This document shows, piece after piece, positions 1-4,595 of a DNA stretch of 7,645 nucleotides (position 1 is its first letter; every line of letters begins with the position of its first letter). The translations under genes were made by a program, and so were the position numbers. This DNA comes from CAYSIX01 sp964431205 (GTDB taxonomy: Bacteria > Planctomycetota > Phycisphaerae > Phycisphaerales > Phycisphaeraceae): positions 1 through 7,645 of the forward strand of contig CAYSIX010000200.1 of the NCBI GenBank assembly GCA_964431205.1, in the 5' to 3' direction. The notes under the pieces are model-generated. The model was not told the DNA's origin. It saw nothing but the letters and a program-made list of their open reading frames with translations, and did not search any database.

Positions 1-138
1 CCACATCGCCACGTACGCGCCCGGCGCGATCGGCCACACGCCCCCCTGATGCACCAGCCACGTGCAGACCACCACCCCGACGACCCACGCCGACCCGAAC
101 CCCGCCCAACGCTTCGCCCGCGACCCACCCTGTGCCAT
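1..138 (-). CDS. Membrane protein, N-terminal fragment (runs off window)
   Basis: Forty-six codons read from an ATG at 138 to the window edge without a stop, and an in-frame TAG lies 9 bases upstream of that ATG, so this is the only sensible start. The peptide opens with a short basic stretch (MAQGGSRAKRW) followed by a hydrophobic segment at about residues 14-29 (SAWVVGVVVCTWLV), as in a bitopic or polytopic inner-membrane protein with the N-terminus in the cytoplasm. There is no cleavage-site-like motif I would trust. No Shine-Dalgarno is present; a TAGACT box ends 6 bases before the ATG, which would fit a leaderless message. Too little is visible to name a family. The fragment diverges from the hydrolase gene on the other strand. 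Confidence 0.5.
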   Translation of the reverse strand, partial: MAQGGSRAKRWAGFGSAWVVGVVVCTWLVHQGGVWPIAPGAYVAMW

Positions 139-144
139 CGCACC

Positions 145-150
145 AGTCTA
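145..150 (-). promoter_or_regulatory. Candidate -10 box of the leftward membrane-protein gene
   Basis: Reading leftward, TAGACT is followed by 6 bases (GGTGCG) and then the ATG at 138, placing the expected transcription start at or next to the start codon. No convincing -35 hexamer is seen 16-18 bases upstream. The same hexamer serves as the -10 of the tRNA gene in this window. Single-hexamer evidence only. Confidence 0.3.
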
Positions 151-322
151 ACCCGGGTTACTCGTCACGCTCCCGATCCCGCGTCTCGCGTTCGCGTGCG
201 ACCGTGCCAACGACGTGAGCGCACGCCTGCCACGCGTCAGAGCCCGCGGACTCGAGAGCGGCAGGGTGCGGTCCGCGGTCGGACGCCGGGCCCCGACGCC
301 GCGCTGTTACCCGCCCCAACCG

Positions 323-350
323 CTCACACCGACTGTGCAACCGTTATGCT
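323..350 (+). promoter_or_regulatory. Candidate promoter of the hydrolase gene
   Basis: CTCACA (323-328, 4/6 to the sigma-70 -35) and TATGCT (345-350, 4/6 to the -10) are separated by 16 bases. The -10 ends 6 bases before the ATG at 357, so the transcript would begin at or near the start codon. This agrees with the lack of any Shine-Dalgarno there. Confidence 0.33.
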
Positions 351-356
351 GCTCGC

Positions 357-1271
357 ATGCCCCCAAGCGAAGCGTGGAGCATCCCGGGCGCGGACGGCGA
401 GCCGATCCTGGGCGACTGCCATCGGTCGGACGGTGAGCCGGTCGGCGTGCTGCTGTGCTGCCACGGGTTCAAGGGGTACAAGGACTATGGTTTCTTCCCG
501 CGCCTGGCGGCGTCGGCAGCGAAGGCCGGGCTGATCGCGCACCGGTTCAACTTCAGCCACAGCGGGATGACCAACCGCATCGAGACGTTCGAGCGGCCCG
601 ACCTGTTCGAGCGCGACACCTGGAACCGCCAGGTAGCGGACCTGGCGGCGGTGTCGGGCGCGGTGGCGCGCGGCGAGCTGCCGGGCGCCGGCCTGCCGCA
701 GGCCTGGTACGGGCACAGCCGCGGCGGGGTGACGTGCGTGCTGACGGCGGGGCGGCGGGCGACCGAAGGCGGCACGTCAGAACCCGGCGATGGCGGCGCC
801 GTCGAGCCGACGGGCATCGTCGCCGCCGCGGCGCCGGCCGGCGCGTGCAACCTGGACGAGGACCAGAAGGCGATGCTGCGCCGGGCGGGGCGGATGGCCT
901 CGCCTTCGTCACGGACCGGCCAGGTGCTGCACGTCGGCGCGGGGTGGCTGGCCGAGATCGAGGCCGACCCGCGGCGCCACGACCCGCTCGAGATGGCGCG
1001 GGCGACGCGCTGTCCCGTGCTGCTGATCTATGGCACGGCGGACGCGACGGTACCCGTCGCCGACGGCCGGGCGTACGCCGAGGCGCTGGGCGACCGCGGC
1101 CGGCTGGTCACCATCGACGGCGCATCGCACACGTTCGATGCGCCCAACCCGCTGCCCGCCGATCAACCGCCGCCCGAGGCCACGCGGCGGATGATCGACG
1201 AGACGACCGCCTTCGCCGTCGAGCGCTGCCGCGCGGCCGCCGGGTCACGGCCGACGCGCGGGCACGGCTGA
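357..1271 (+). CDS. Alpha/beta hydrolase (serine hydrolase, S33/BAAT-like fold)
   Basis: A 304-aa single-domain alpha/beta hydrolase, probably cytoplasmic because no signal peptide or membrane segment is visible. The oxyanion region HGFKG is at residues 36-40. The nucleophile elbow GHSRGG (119-124) puts the catalytic Ser at 121. The strand VLLIYGTADATVP (221-233) carries the likely acid Asp229, and GASHTF (255-260) carries the likely catalytic His258. The order and spacing are those expected of the fold. Residues 129-155 form a Gly/Glu/Thr-rich low-complexity insertion after the elbow, unusual for compact members. The N-terminal part resembles short-chain 'alpha/beta hydrolase family' or serine-aminopeptidase-like esterases. 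The substrate cannot be read from sequence. The ATG at 357 lacks a Shine-Dalgarno. The C-terminal tail (about residues 294-304) is Arg/Gly-rich. The next downstream gene is the tRNA, so this is probably monocistronic. Confidence 0.85.
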   Translation: MPPSEAWSIPGADGEPILGDCHRSDGEPVGVLLCCHGFKGYKDYGFFPRLAASAAKAGLIAHRFNFSHSGMTNRIETFERPDLFERDTWNRQVADLAAVSGAVARGELPGAGLPQAWYGHSRGGVTCVLTAGRRATEGGTSEPGDGGAVEPTGIVAAAAPAGACNLDEDQKAMLRRAGRMASPSSRTGQVLHVGAGWLAEIEADPRRHDPLEMARATRCPVLLIYGTADATVPVADGRAYAEALGDRGRLVTIDGASHTFDAPNPLPADQPPPEATRRMIDETTAFAVERCRAAAGSRPTRGHG

Positions 1272-1342
1272 GCGGTGAGGGTCGCCGCGTCGTGGAACGG
1301 GCCGCGGGCTTTGGTCGCTGCTGAGTCGCCAGGCCCCCTCCC

Positions 1343-1359
1343 GGCCGCAAGGGACGGCC
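1343..1359 (+). terminator. Weak GC hairpin after the hydrolase gene
   Basis: GGCCG, a 7-base loop and CGGCC form a 5-bp stem about 70 bases past the hydrolase stop. There is no T tract. It may help end the hydrolase transcript, but such stems are common by chance in DNA this GC-rich. Nothing else of note was found in the 198-base gap except the tRNA promoter. Confidence 0.2.
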
Positions 1360-1429
1360 GCTCACCGGCACGACCGGCCCGGGTTCAGATACGCCGACGC
1401 CCAAGGCCCGTCCCCGCCCGCCGTTTCGG

Positions 1430-1458
1430 TTGCTGGCGGCCGGTCCGCGGACTAGACT
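1430..1458 (+). promoter_or_regulatory. Promoter of the tRNA-Pro gene
   Basis: TTGCTG (1430-1435) and TAGACT (1453-1458) are separated by 17 bases. The predicted start, about 1465, lies just upstream of the mature tRNA 5' end at 1470. The position relative to an unmistakable tRNA makes this the best supported promoter here. Confidence 0.55.
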
Positions 1459-1469
1459 GAACGCATCAG

Positions 1470-1544
1470 CGGGGTGTAGCTCAGCTTGGTTAGAGCGCAC
1501 GTCTGGGGGGCGTGAGGTCGCTGGTTCGAATCCAGTCACCCCGA
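1470..1544 (+). tRNA. tRNA-Pro (anticodon GGG)
   Basis: A full cloverleaf can be drawn. The acceptor stem is 1470-1476 with 1537-1543 (CGGGGTG/CACCCCG, all paired). The D arm is GCTC/GAGC around AGCTTGGTTA. The anticodon stem is CACGT/GCGTG (one G-U) and its 7-base loop CTGGGGG gives anticodon GGG at 1505-1507. The variable loop is AGGTC. The T arm is GCTGG/CCAGT around TTCGAAT, and the discriminator is A1544. C1 pairs with G72, as is usual for bacterial proline tRNAs. CCA is not encoded (ATTC follows), so the ends must be completed by a CCA-adding enzyme. It reads proline codons CCC (and CCU by wobble), which suit a GC-rich genome. It is flanked by its own promoter and terminator. Confidence 0.96.
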
Positions 1545-1561
1545 TTCTGATCGAACTCAAA

Positions 1562-1593
1562 CCCTTCGGCGGCAGCCGGAGGGCTTATTTATT
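1562..1593 (+). terminator. Rho-independent terminator of the tRNA gene
   Basis: CCCTTCGGC (1562-1570), loop GGCA, and GCCGGAGGG (1575-1583) form a 9-bp stem with a single U-G pair. It is followed directly by CTTATTTATT. The stem begins 18 bases after the tRNA 3' end. This is a textbook intrinsic terminator and one of the few T-rich tails in the window. Confidence 0.8.
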
Positions 1594-1601
1594 GCTGTTA
1601 C

Positions 1602-1628
1602 AGCACTTGCAGTGCTAGTTGCGTTTTT
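1602..1628 (+). terminator. Second hairpin-plus-T element after the tRNA
   Basis: AGCACT (1602-1607), loop TGC, and AGTGCT (1611-1616) form a perfect 6-bp stem. AGTTGCG and then TTTTT (1624-1628) follow, 8 bases past the first terminator's tail. It may be a backup terminator. The T run sits 7 bases from the stem, which weakens the call. Confidence 0.4.
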
Positions 1629-1704
1629 GATGGATGAGGTCGAGAGTGCCGGATCTGATGGGGGAGGCAACTCGATTTGAAATAATGGATGGCTGCGCCC
1701 ACGG

Positions 1705-1732
1705 TTGACCGGCGACACCCGTGATGGACAAT
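1705..1732 (+). promoter_or_regulatory. Candidate promoter of the DinB-like gene
   Basis: TTGACC (1705-1710, 5/6) and GACAAT (1727-1732, 4/6) are separated by 16 bases. This predicts a start near 1739 and an untranslated leader of about 70 bases before the ATG at 1809. It lies downstream of both hairpins that follow the tRNA, so the DinB-like gene is probably transcribed on its own. Confidence 0.42.
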
Positions 1733-1808
1733 AGCCTTGCCGGTCGGGAGCCCGATTCTGCGGGCGGCTGGCGACTAAGCCTTTTCCGTAAGACCGCCGA
1801 GCACGTCT

Positions 1809-2297
1809 ATGAACGAAATGACGTCTGAGCAAGCCGTGCGTCAACTGGTGGCGGTTCTCGATGAGGCGTTCGAGAAGCCATCTGGCGAATGGCATCATTT
1901 CACGGACGCATCGCCGGACTCGGGGTACTTCGGCACGATCGCCAAGCTTCCCTTCGCAAAGGCAGGGCGGTCCGTGGCCGGAACGTCCGTGGCCGAACAG
2001 GTCCACCACGTCACTTTTGTCATGGACACGTTGACGGCTCATCTCAGTGGCGGTTCGGATTCCCCGGGCCTGGAACAGTGGCAGGCCAGTTGGCATGCGA
2101 AAGCGATCGACGAAGCGGCGTGGCAGCGGCTGCAGGAGCAACTCCACGCCGCGTACGCTCGTCTGCGTCACGCGATCCAGCGTCATTCCGTGTCGGACGC
2201 CGAATCATTTGGTGCCTCCGTGGGCACGCTGGCCCATGTGGCGTACCACTTGGGGGCAATCAGGCAGAAGATTGCCCTGCTGAACGAGGCAGACTAA
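1809..2297 (+). CDS. DinB/YfiT-like four-helix metal-binding protein
   Basis: A 162-aa, almost wholly helical soluble protein of the usual length for the DinB superfamily (DNA-damage-inducible DinB fold, including mycothiol/bacillithiol-dependent transferases and many uncharacterised members). This family is distinct from DNA polymerase IV. The helix EQVHHVTFVMD (63-73) offers His66/His67. The C-terminal helix HVAYHLGAIRQ (143-153) offers His143 and His147. Together these match the family's His metal site and the typical 'HxxYHxGxI' signature. The residue-35-to-60 segment is loop-like. No signal peptide is visible. ATG 1809 is taken as the start, although the in-frame ATG at 1818 is possible; neither has a clear Shine-Dalgarno. 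By eye, base composition is less GC-rich than the flanking genes, which hints at separate ancestry. The substrate and thiol cofactor cannot be inferred. Confidence 0.72.
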   Translation: MNEMTSEQAVRQLVAVLDEAFEKPSGEWHHFTDASPDSGYFGTIAKLPFAKAGRSVAGTSVAEQVHHVTFVMDTLTAHLSGGSDSPGLEQWQASWHAKAIDEAAWQRLQEQLHAAYARLRHAIQRHSVSDAESFGASVGTLAHVAYHLGAIRQKIALLNEAD

Positions 2298-2327
2298 CCA
2301 CCGGCTGCAGTTCACCGTCGACGCCTG

Positions 2328-2351
2328 ATGATCGTGCAATCGCACGATCAT
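2328..2351. terminator. Perfect 10-bp inverted repeat (terminator or operator)
   Basis: ATGATCGTGC (2328-2337), loop AATC, and GCACGATCAT (2342-2351) form a perfect stem 30 bases after the DinB-like stop. There is no T tract. It may end that transcript, or serve as a protein-binding site upstream of the TATAAT promoter 50 bases further on. GTGCAA (2335-2340) is echoed as TTGCAC (2362-2367). Confidence 0.45.
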
Positions 2352-2400
2352 GTGCCAGCATTTGCACGGTCATCGAGCAATCGCCCCCAGAGGGTTTCAA

Positions 2401-2406
2401 TATAAT
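2401..2406 (+). promoter_or_regulatory. Consensus -10 box for the small membrane-protein operon
   Basis: TATAAT matches the -10 consensus fully and is strikingly AT-rich for this window (CAATATAATGA). No good -35 lies 16-18 bases upstream (around CAATCG), so activation by a factor bound nearby is conceivable; the palindrome at 2328-2351 is a candidate site. The start would be near 2413, giving a leader of about 200 bases to the ATG at 2621. Confidence 0.45.
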
Positions 2407-2447
2407 GACAGTCGCTCCGATTCCGTTCGATCCGCGGGGGCCCACAG

Positions 2448-2600
2448 ATGAACACGAATGCCCGCGATTCCACGCCCTCGGCCCGCCGCCGCCGGCGTAC
2501 GTGCTCCTCCGGGCTGGACTCCTGCTGTTCGGCCGGTGACAATGACAGTGCAGGATGTGCCGGACGAAGGGACGCTTCGTGGTCACTCCCGTGGGCCTGA
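2448..2600 (+). CDS. Possible 50-aa leader peptide / upstream ORF
   Basis: An ATG 35 bases past the predicted transcription start opens 50 codons ending in TGA at 2598-2600. The peptide has five consecutive Arg codons (residues 13-17), a Cys-containing stretch (TCSSGLDSCCSAG, residues 18-30) and no family resemblance. The third-codon GC bias is strong in the first 30 codons and weaker later. There is no Shine-Dalgarno; only a G-rich run (GGGGG) lies upstream. The stop falls in the loop of a hairpin that could mask the Shine-Dalgarno of the next gene, which is the main reason to list it. It could equally be untranslated leader. Confidence 0.25.
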   Translation: MNTNARDSTPSARRRRRTCSSGLDSCCSAGDNDSAGCAGRRDASWSLPWA

Positions 2601-2612
2601 GCCCGAAGGAGG
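2586..2612 (+). promoter_or_regulatory. Shine-Dalgarno with possible masking hairpin
   Basis: AAGGAGG (2606-2612) lies 8 bases before ATG 2621, the best ribosome-binding site in the window; it fixes the start of the 64-aa gene rather than the in-frame ATG at 2555. GGGC (2593-2596), loop CTGA and GCCC (2601-2604) form a small stem. CTCC (2586-2589) can pair outside it with GGAG (2608-2611) inside the Shine-Dalgarno. Another perfect stem, ACGAAG/CTTCGT, lies just upstream (2564-2580). Regulation is inferred, not shown. Confidence 0.4.
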
Positions 2613-2620
2613 GTTGTGTC

Positions 2621-2815
2621 ATGACGAGTCGGCAGAAGCTGCAAGTGATCGCGGCGGTGTCGGGCGGCTTCGCGGGCGGCGTGGCGGGCGGGGTCGGGGC
2701 GGCGCTGCAACTGCACCCGGTTTACTACGTGCTCATCGCGGTGGTCCTCGGCCTGGTCACGCCGGTGGTGCTCTACGCCATCTGGCCGGACGCGAAGACG
2801 CCGCTGAAGCCGTGA
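2621..2815 (+). CDS. Small glycine-zipper-like membrane protein, 64 aa
   Basis: A 64-aa protein with two hydrophobic stretches. Residues 8-30 are Gly/Ala-rich (GGFAGGVAGGVGAA), with small residues repeating every three to four positions as in glycine-zipper transmembrane packing. Residues 35-54 (YYVLIAVVLGLVTPVVLYAI) form a clear membrane helix. A Lys/Arg N-terminus and the PDAKTPLKP tail suggest both ends are cytoplasmic. The start is set by a near-perfect Shine-Dalgarno. An in-frame ATG at 2555 would add 22 residues but lacks such a site. The stop overlaps the GTG of the next gene (GTGA), so the two are likely translated together. No family is recognised. It could be a small membrane regulator or an oligomerising channel-like peptide, but nothing shows this. 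Confidence 0.65.
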   Translation: MTSRQKLQVIAAVSGGFAGGVAGGVGAALQLHPVYYVLIAVVLGLVTPVVLYAIWPDAKTPLKP

Positions 2816-3054
2816 GGAGATCTCATCGCATCGCGACGTTGGGCCTGCGCCTGATCGCGGCGTTTTTCGGCGTGGTCCTCGTGTTGATCTTTACGAGGCA
2901 GGGTGCGTGGGCGAGTCAGCCGACAGCCGTGACGCTCCCGCTGCTTCTGCTCGCATTCGCACTCGGCGGCGATCGTCTCGCCGCGTGGGTCGTTGGTTTT
3001 GGTATGCGCGACCGCCGTCATGGGCGACGCGATGAATGTTCGCGTGGGGAATGA
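2812..3054 (+). CDS. Small two-TM membrane protein, 80 aa
   Basis: An 80-aa protein read from a GTG whose last two bases and the following A are the TGA stop of the 64-aa gene (GTGA overlap), a common coupling arrangement. No ATG is available in this frame before the first membrane segment. Two hydrophobic segments are visible: residues 9-28 (LGLRLIAAFFGVVLVLIF) and about 38-63 (a Leu-rich run then LGGDRLAAWVVGFG). The basic N-terminus (RRSHR) and the Arg/His-rich tail (RDRRHGRRDECSRGE) predict a hairpin topology with both ends in the cytoplasm. The reading frame stays open upstream to 2458, but there it lies over the 64-aa gene in another frame and is not hydrophobic, so that part is not taken as coding. 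No recognised family. Confidence 0.5.
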   Translation: MRRSHRIATLGLRLIAAFFGVVLVLIFTRQGAWASQPTAVTLPLLLLAFALGGDRLAAWVVGFGMRDRRHGRRDECSRGE

Positions 3055-3103
3055 TAAGAGCCGGGTTGACAGATGGGCGGCCACAACGCCGAGGGATCGA
3101 CGC

Positions 3104-3400
3104 ATGCCGGACGTCACGCCAAAGTATTCGCCGGACTATCTGCCGGTCGCGGTCGAGCGGCCGACGCCGATGGTGCTCGTGGGCACCTGGGGTCTGTTGG
3201 TTCCACCGGCGACCATCGGCCCGCTGATGGTCTTCGCCGTTCTTCCCGAGCCGTTCTGGCTCACGGTGCCGGTGTTTGCGTTCATCGAGGTGCTTTGCCT
3301 GGGTGGACTTTTCGTCGTGACTCGTAACTTTCTGCGTTACCGTCGAGCCCGGATGCGATCGGGCACCTCAGCGAATAGTCGGGGGCGTGGCAGCGCTTGA
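3104..3400 (+). CDS. Small two-TM membrane protein, 98 aa
   Basis: A 98-aa protein starting at ATG 3104, chosen because GAGGGA (3091-3096) lies 7 bases upstream. The frame is open back to 2993, but that part overlaps the preceding gene and has no comparable site. A polar 20-residue N-terminus (MPDVTPKYSPDYLPVAVERP) precedes two membrane helices, about 22-47 (MVLVGTWGLLVPPATIGPLM...) and 51-73 (FWLTVPVFAFIEVLCLGGLF). The tail is strongly basic (RNFLRYRRARMR) with a Ser/Gly end. By the positive-inside rule the termini face the cytoplasm. It lies 49 bases after the 80-aa gene, co-oriented, and so may be the third gene of one transcript. No family recognised. Confidence 0.6.
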   Translation: MPDVTPKYSPDYLPVAVERPTPMVLVGTWGLLVPPATIGPLMVFAVLPEPFWLTVPVFAFIEVLCLGGLFVVTRNFLRYRRARMRSGTSANSRGRGSA

Positions 3401-3475
3401 TGCCGGGTGCTACGGTCGCTCGCGATCGTGCGGCGACCATCGCGGCGGCTCTCGCGTTCGCGCAACGACAAAACC

Positions 3476-3503
3476 TTGCCCGCGTGGGTCGATCCGGTAC
3501 ACT
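3476..3503 (+). promoter_or_regulatory. Candidate promoter of the slipin-type gene
   Basis: TTGCCC (3476-3481, 4/6) and TACACT (3498-3503, 4/6) are separated by 16 bases, predicting a start near 3510. That separates the SPFH gene from the small membrane-protein genes and gives it a leader of about 190 bases. Confidence 0.4.
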
Positions 3504-3509
3504 GATCCT

Positions 3510-3701
3510 CATCGGGAGACGGAAGCGGCCGGGGCGGCATCGCCGCCGCGGTCCCGCGTGTCGCCGCTCCCGTCGGCAGGAATGCCGCTACGTTCCGCCT
3601 CGGGGGGCCGGCGGCAACGCGAGCGAGGCCGCGGCCCTGCGGGTTCAGACCCCCGCCTCGGCCCCGCGGCCCCTCGGGGCGGAGCCTTTCGGAGCGCCGG
3701 C
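3510..3701 (+). promoter_or_regulatory. Highly structured GC-rich leader of the SPFH gene
   Basis: No convincing gene lies in 3401-3701. The open frame here continues into the SPFH gene but has an arginine/serine-rich, non-hydrophobic translation without a start signal. The leader is full of stems: GGCGGC-ATC-GCCGCC (about 3535-3549), CGGCA-GGAA-TGCCG with a GNRA loop (about 3575-3588), and GCGGG...CCCGC (about 3639-3655). The last is enclosed by CGAGGCCGCGG pairing with CCGCGGCC..TCG further on (about 3625-3678). GGAG (3691-3694) is the ribosome-binding site. Structured RNA is inferred; no known riboswitch class is recognised. Confidence 0.35.
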
Positions 3702-4481
3702 ATGACCTGGTTCATCAGCATTGTCGCCGCTGTCGCCGTGCTCGTCGTCGTGTTCCGCTACGGCGTGCACCGCGCAACCGTGCTCGAGTACCAGAAGGCC
3801 CTGCGTTACACCCGCGGACGGTTCCGCGATGTGCTCGGGCCCGGCCAGTACTGGTACGTGCCTTTCTTCACCATGATCGAGCGCGTGGACGTGCGCCCGC
3901 GGTTCGTCTCCATCACGGGCCAGGAGGTGCTGACCGCCGACGGCGTGACGCTGAAGGTCAGCCTCGCGGCCAACTTCGAGATCACCGATCCTGACGTGGC
4001 GATCAACAAGGTCCAGACGTACCAGGACGCGCTGTACGTGGAGCTTCAGCTCGCGCTGCGGCAGATCGTCGGCTCGGCGGAGATCGACGCGCTGCTCAGC
4101 GACCGTGACGGGATGTCGAAGAGACTGATGGAGCTGGCGGAGGCGAAGGCCGCGGCGCTGGGGCTGAAACTGATCTCGGTGGACCTGAAGGACATCATGT
4201 TCCCGGGCCGGCTCAAGGAGACGTTCGCGCAGGTGGTCACGGCGCGGAAGGAGGGGCTGGCGGCGCTGGAGCGGGCGCGCGGCGAGACGGCGGCGCTGCG
4301 TCACCTGGCCAACGCGGCGCGGATGATGGACTCGAACCCGAACCTGATGCCGTTGCGGCTGCTCCAGGCGATCGAGGGGTCGAGCGGGCACACGGTGGTG
4401 CTGGGTGCGCCCGGGATGGCGGGCGTCCCGCTGTCGGTCACGAATCGACCGGACGCGGCCGGCGAGACGGGGGCAGGATGA
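3702..4481 (+). CDS. SPFH/Band 7 (slipin-stomatin type) membrane protein
   Basis: A 259-aa protein with an N-terminal membrane anchor (residues 2-19, WFISIVAAVAVLVVVFRY) followed by an SPFH/Band 7 domain over roughly 22-205. Family marks are LGPGQYWYVPF (45-55), DGVTLKVSLAANFEITDP (80-97), LQLALRQIVG (115-124), the helix RLMELAEAKAAALGLKLISVDLKDI (141-165), and ARKEGLAALERARGE (181-195), a charged coiled-coil helix leading into ALRHLANAARMM. Proteins of this kind oligomerise on the inner membrane and are thought to scaffold microdomains or membrane proteases. The start at 3702 is set by GGAG 7 bases upstream and by the domain boundary. It is close to the size of bacterial slipins. The usual slipin partner, an NfeD protein, is absent on both sides. 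A Gly/Ala tail (VTNRPDAAGETGAG) ends it. Confidence 0.85.
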   Translation: MTWFISIVAAVAVLVVVFRYGVHRATVLEYQKALRYTRGRFRDVLGPGQYWYVPFFTMIERVDVRPRFVSITGQEVLTADGVTLKVSLAANFEITDPDVAINKVQTYQDALYVELQLALRQIVGSAEIDALLSDRDGMSKRLMELAEAKAAALGLKLISVDLKDIMFPGRLKETFAQVVTARKEGLAALERARGETAALRHLANAARMMDSNPNLMPLRLLQAIEGSSGHTVVLGAPGMAGVPLSVTNRPDAAGETGAG

Positions 4482-4497
4482 GGGCTGAGGGGCGTGG
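4474..4497 (+). repeat. Direct repeat copy A at a gene 3' end
   Basis: CAGGATGAGGGCTGAGGGGC and the next four bases match 22 of 24 positions with 5265-5288; the two differences are G versus C. It spans the SPFH stop codon. The core GGCTGAGCGG also occurs at the hydrolase stop (1266-1275). Confidence 0.6.
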
Positions 4498-4549
4498 GCG
4501 GTTTTGGTCCTGGCGTGACGGTTGGAGGCGTAATCCGGGTAAGCCGCTG

Positions 4550-4565
4550 CCGCGGCATCCCGCGG
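4550..4565 (+). terminator. GC hairpin between the SPFH and zinc-ribbon genes
   Basis: CCGCGG, loop CATC, CCGCGG: a perfect 6-bp stem 68 bases past the SPFH stop and 30 bases before the next ATG, with no T tract. It may be a weak terminator or part of the next gene's leader. Confidence 0.3.
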
Positions 4566-4595
4566 CCTCGGGATGGATAGAGGACGAGACGCGGC

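Noticed and set aside
1430..1618. Open frame over the tRNA (contains SSAWLERTSGGREVAGSNPV) and its minus-strand counterpart at 1108-1560
   Set aside because: These are translations of the tRNA gene itself; such peptides are a classic false annotation.
1540..1760. CCCGATTCTG at the tRNA 3' end (1540-1549) repeated at 1751-1760, like an integration attachment-site pair
   Set aside because: Only 10 bases long, bounding about 200 bases with no gene or integrase; chance is likely.
1557..2186. 209-aa minus-strand frame opposite the DinB-like gene
   Set aside because: No family features; it runs through the terminator region and mirrors a well supported plus-strand gene.
2458..2811. N-terminal extension of the 80-aa protein's frame (198 aa in all)
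   Set aside because: It overlies the 64-aa gene, which has a near-perfect Shine-Dalgarno and a coherent membrane sequence; the extension is Arg/Gly-rich and featureless.
3065..3070. Perfect TTGACA -35 hexamer just before the 98-aa gene
   Set aside because: No -10-like hexamer at 15-19 bases downstream (GC-rich, around GCCGAG), so it is not called a promoter.
3387..3701. 105-codon N-terminal extension of the SPFH protein
   Set aside because: It would precede the membrane anchor with a basic low-complexity stretch, has no ribosome-binding site and covers a predicted promoter.
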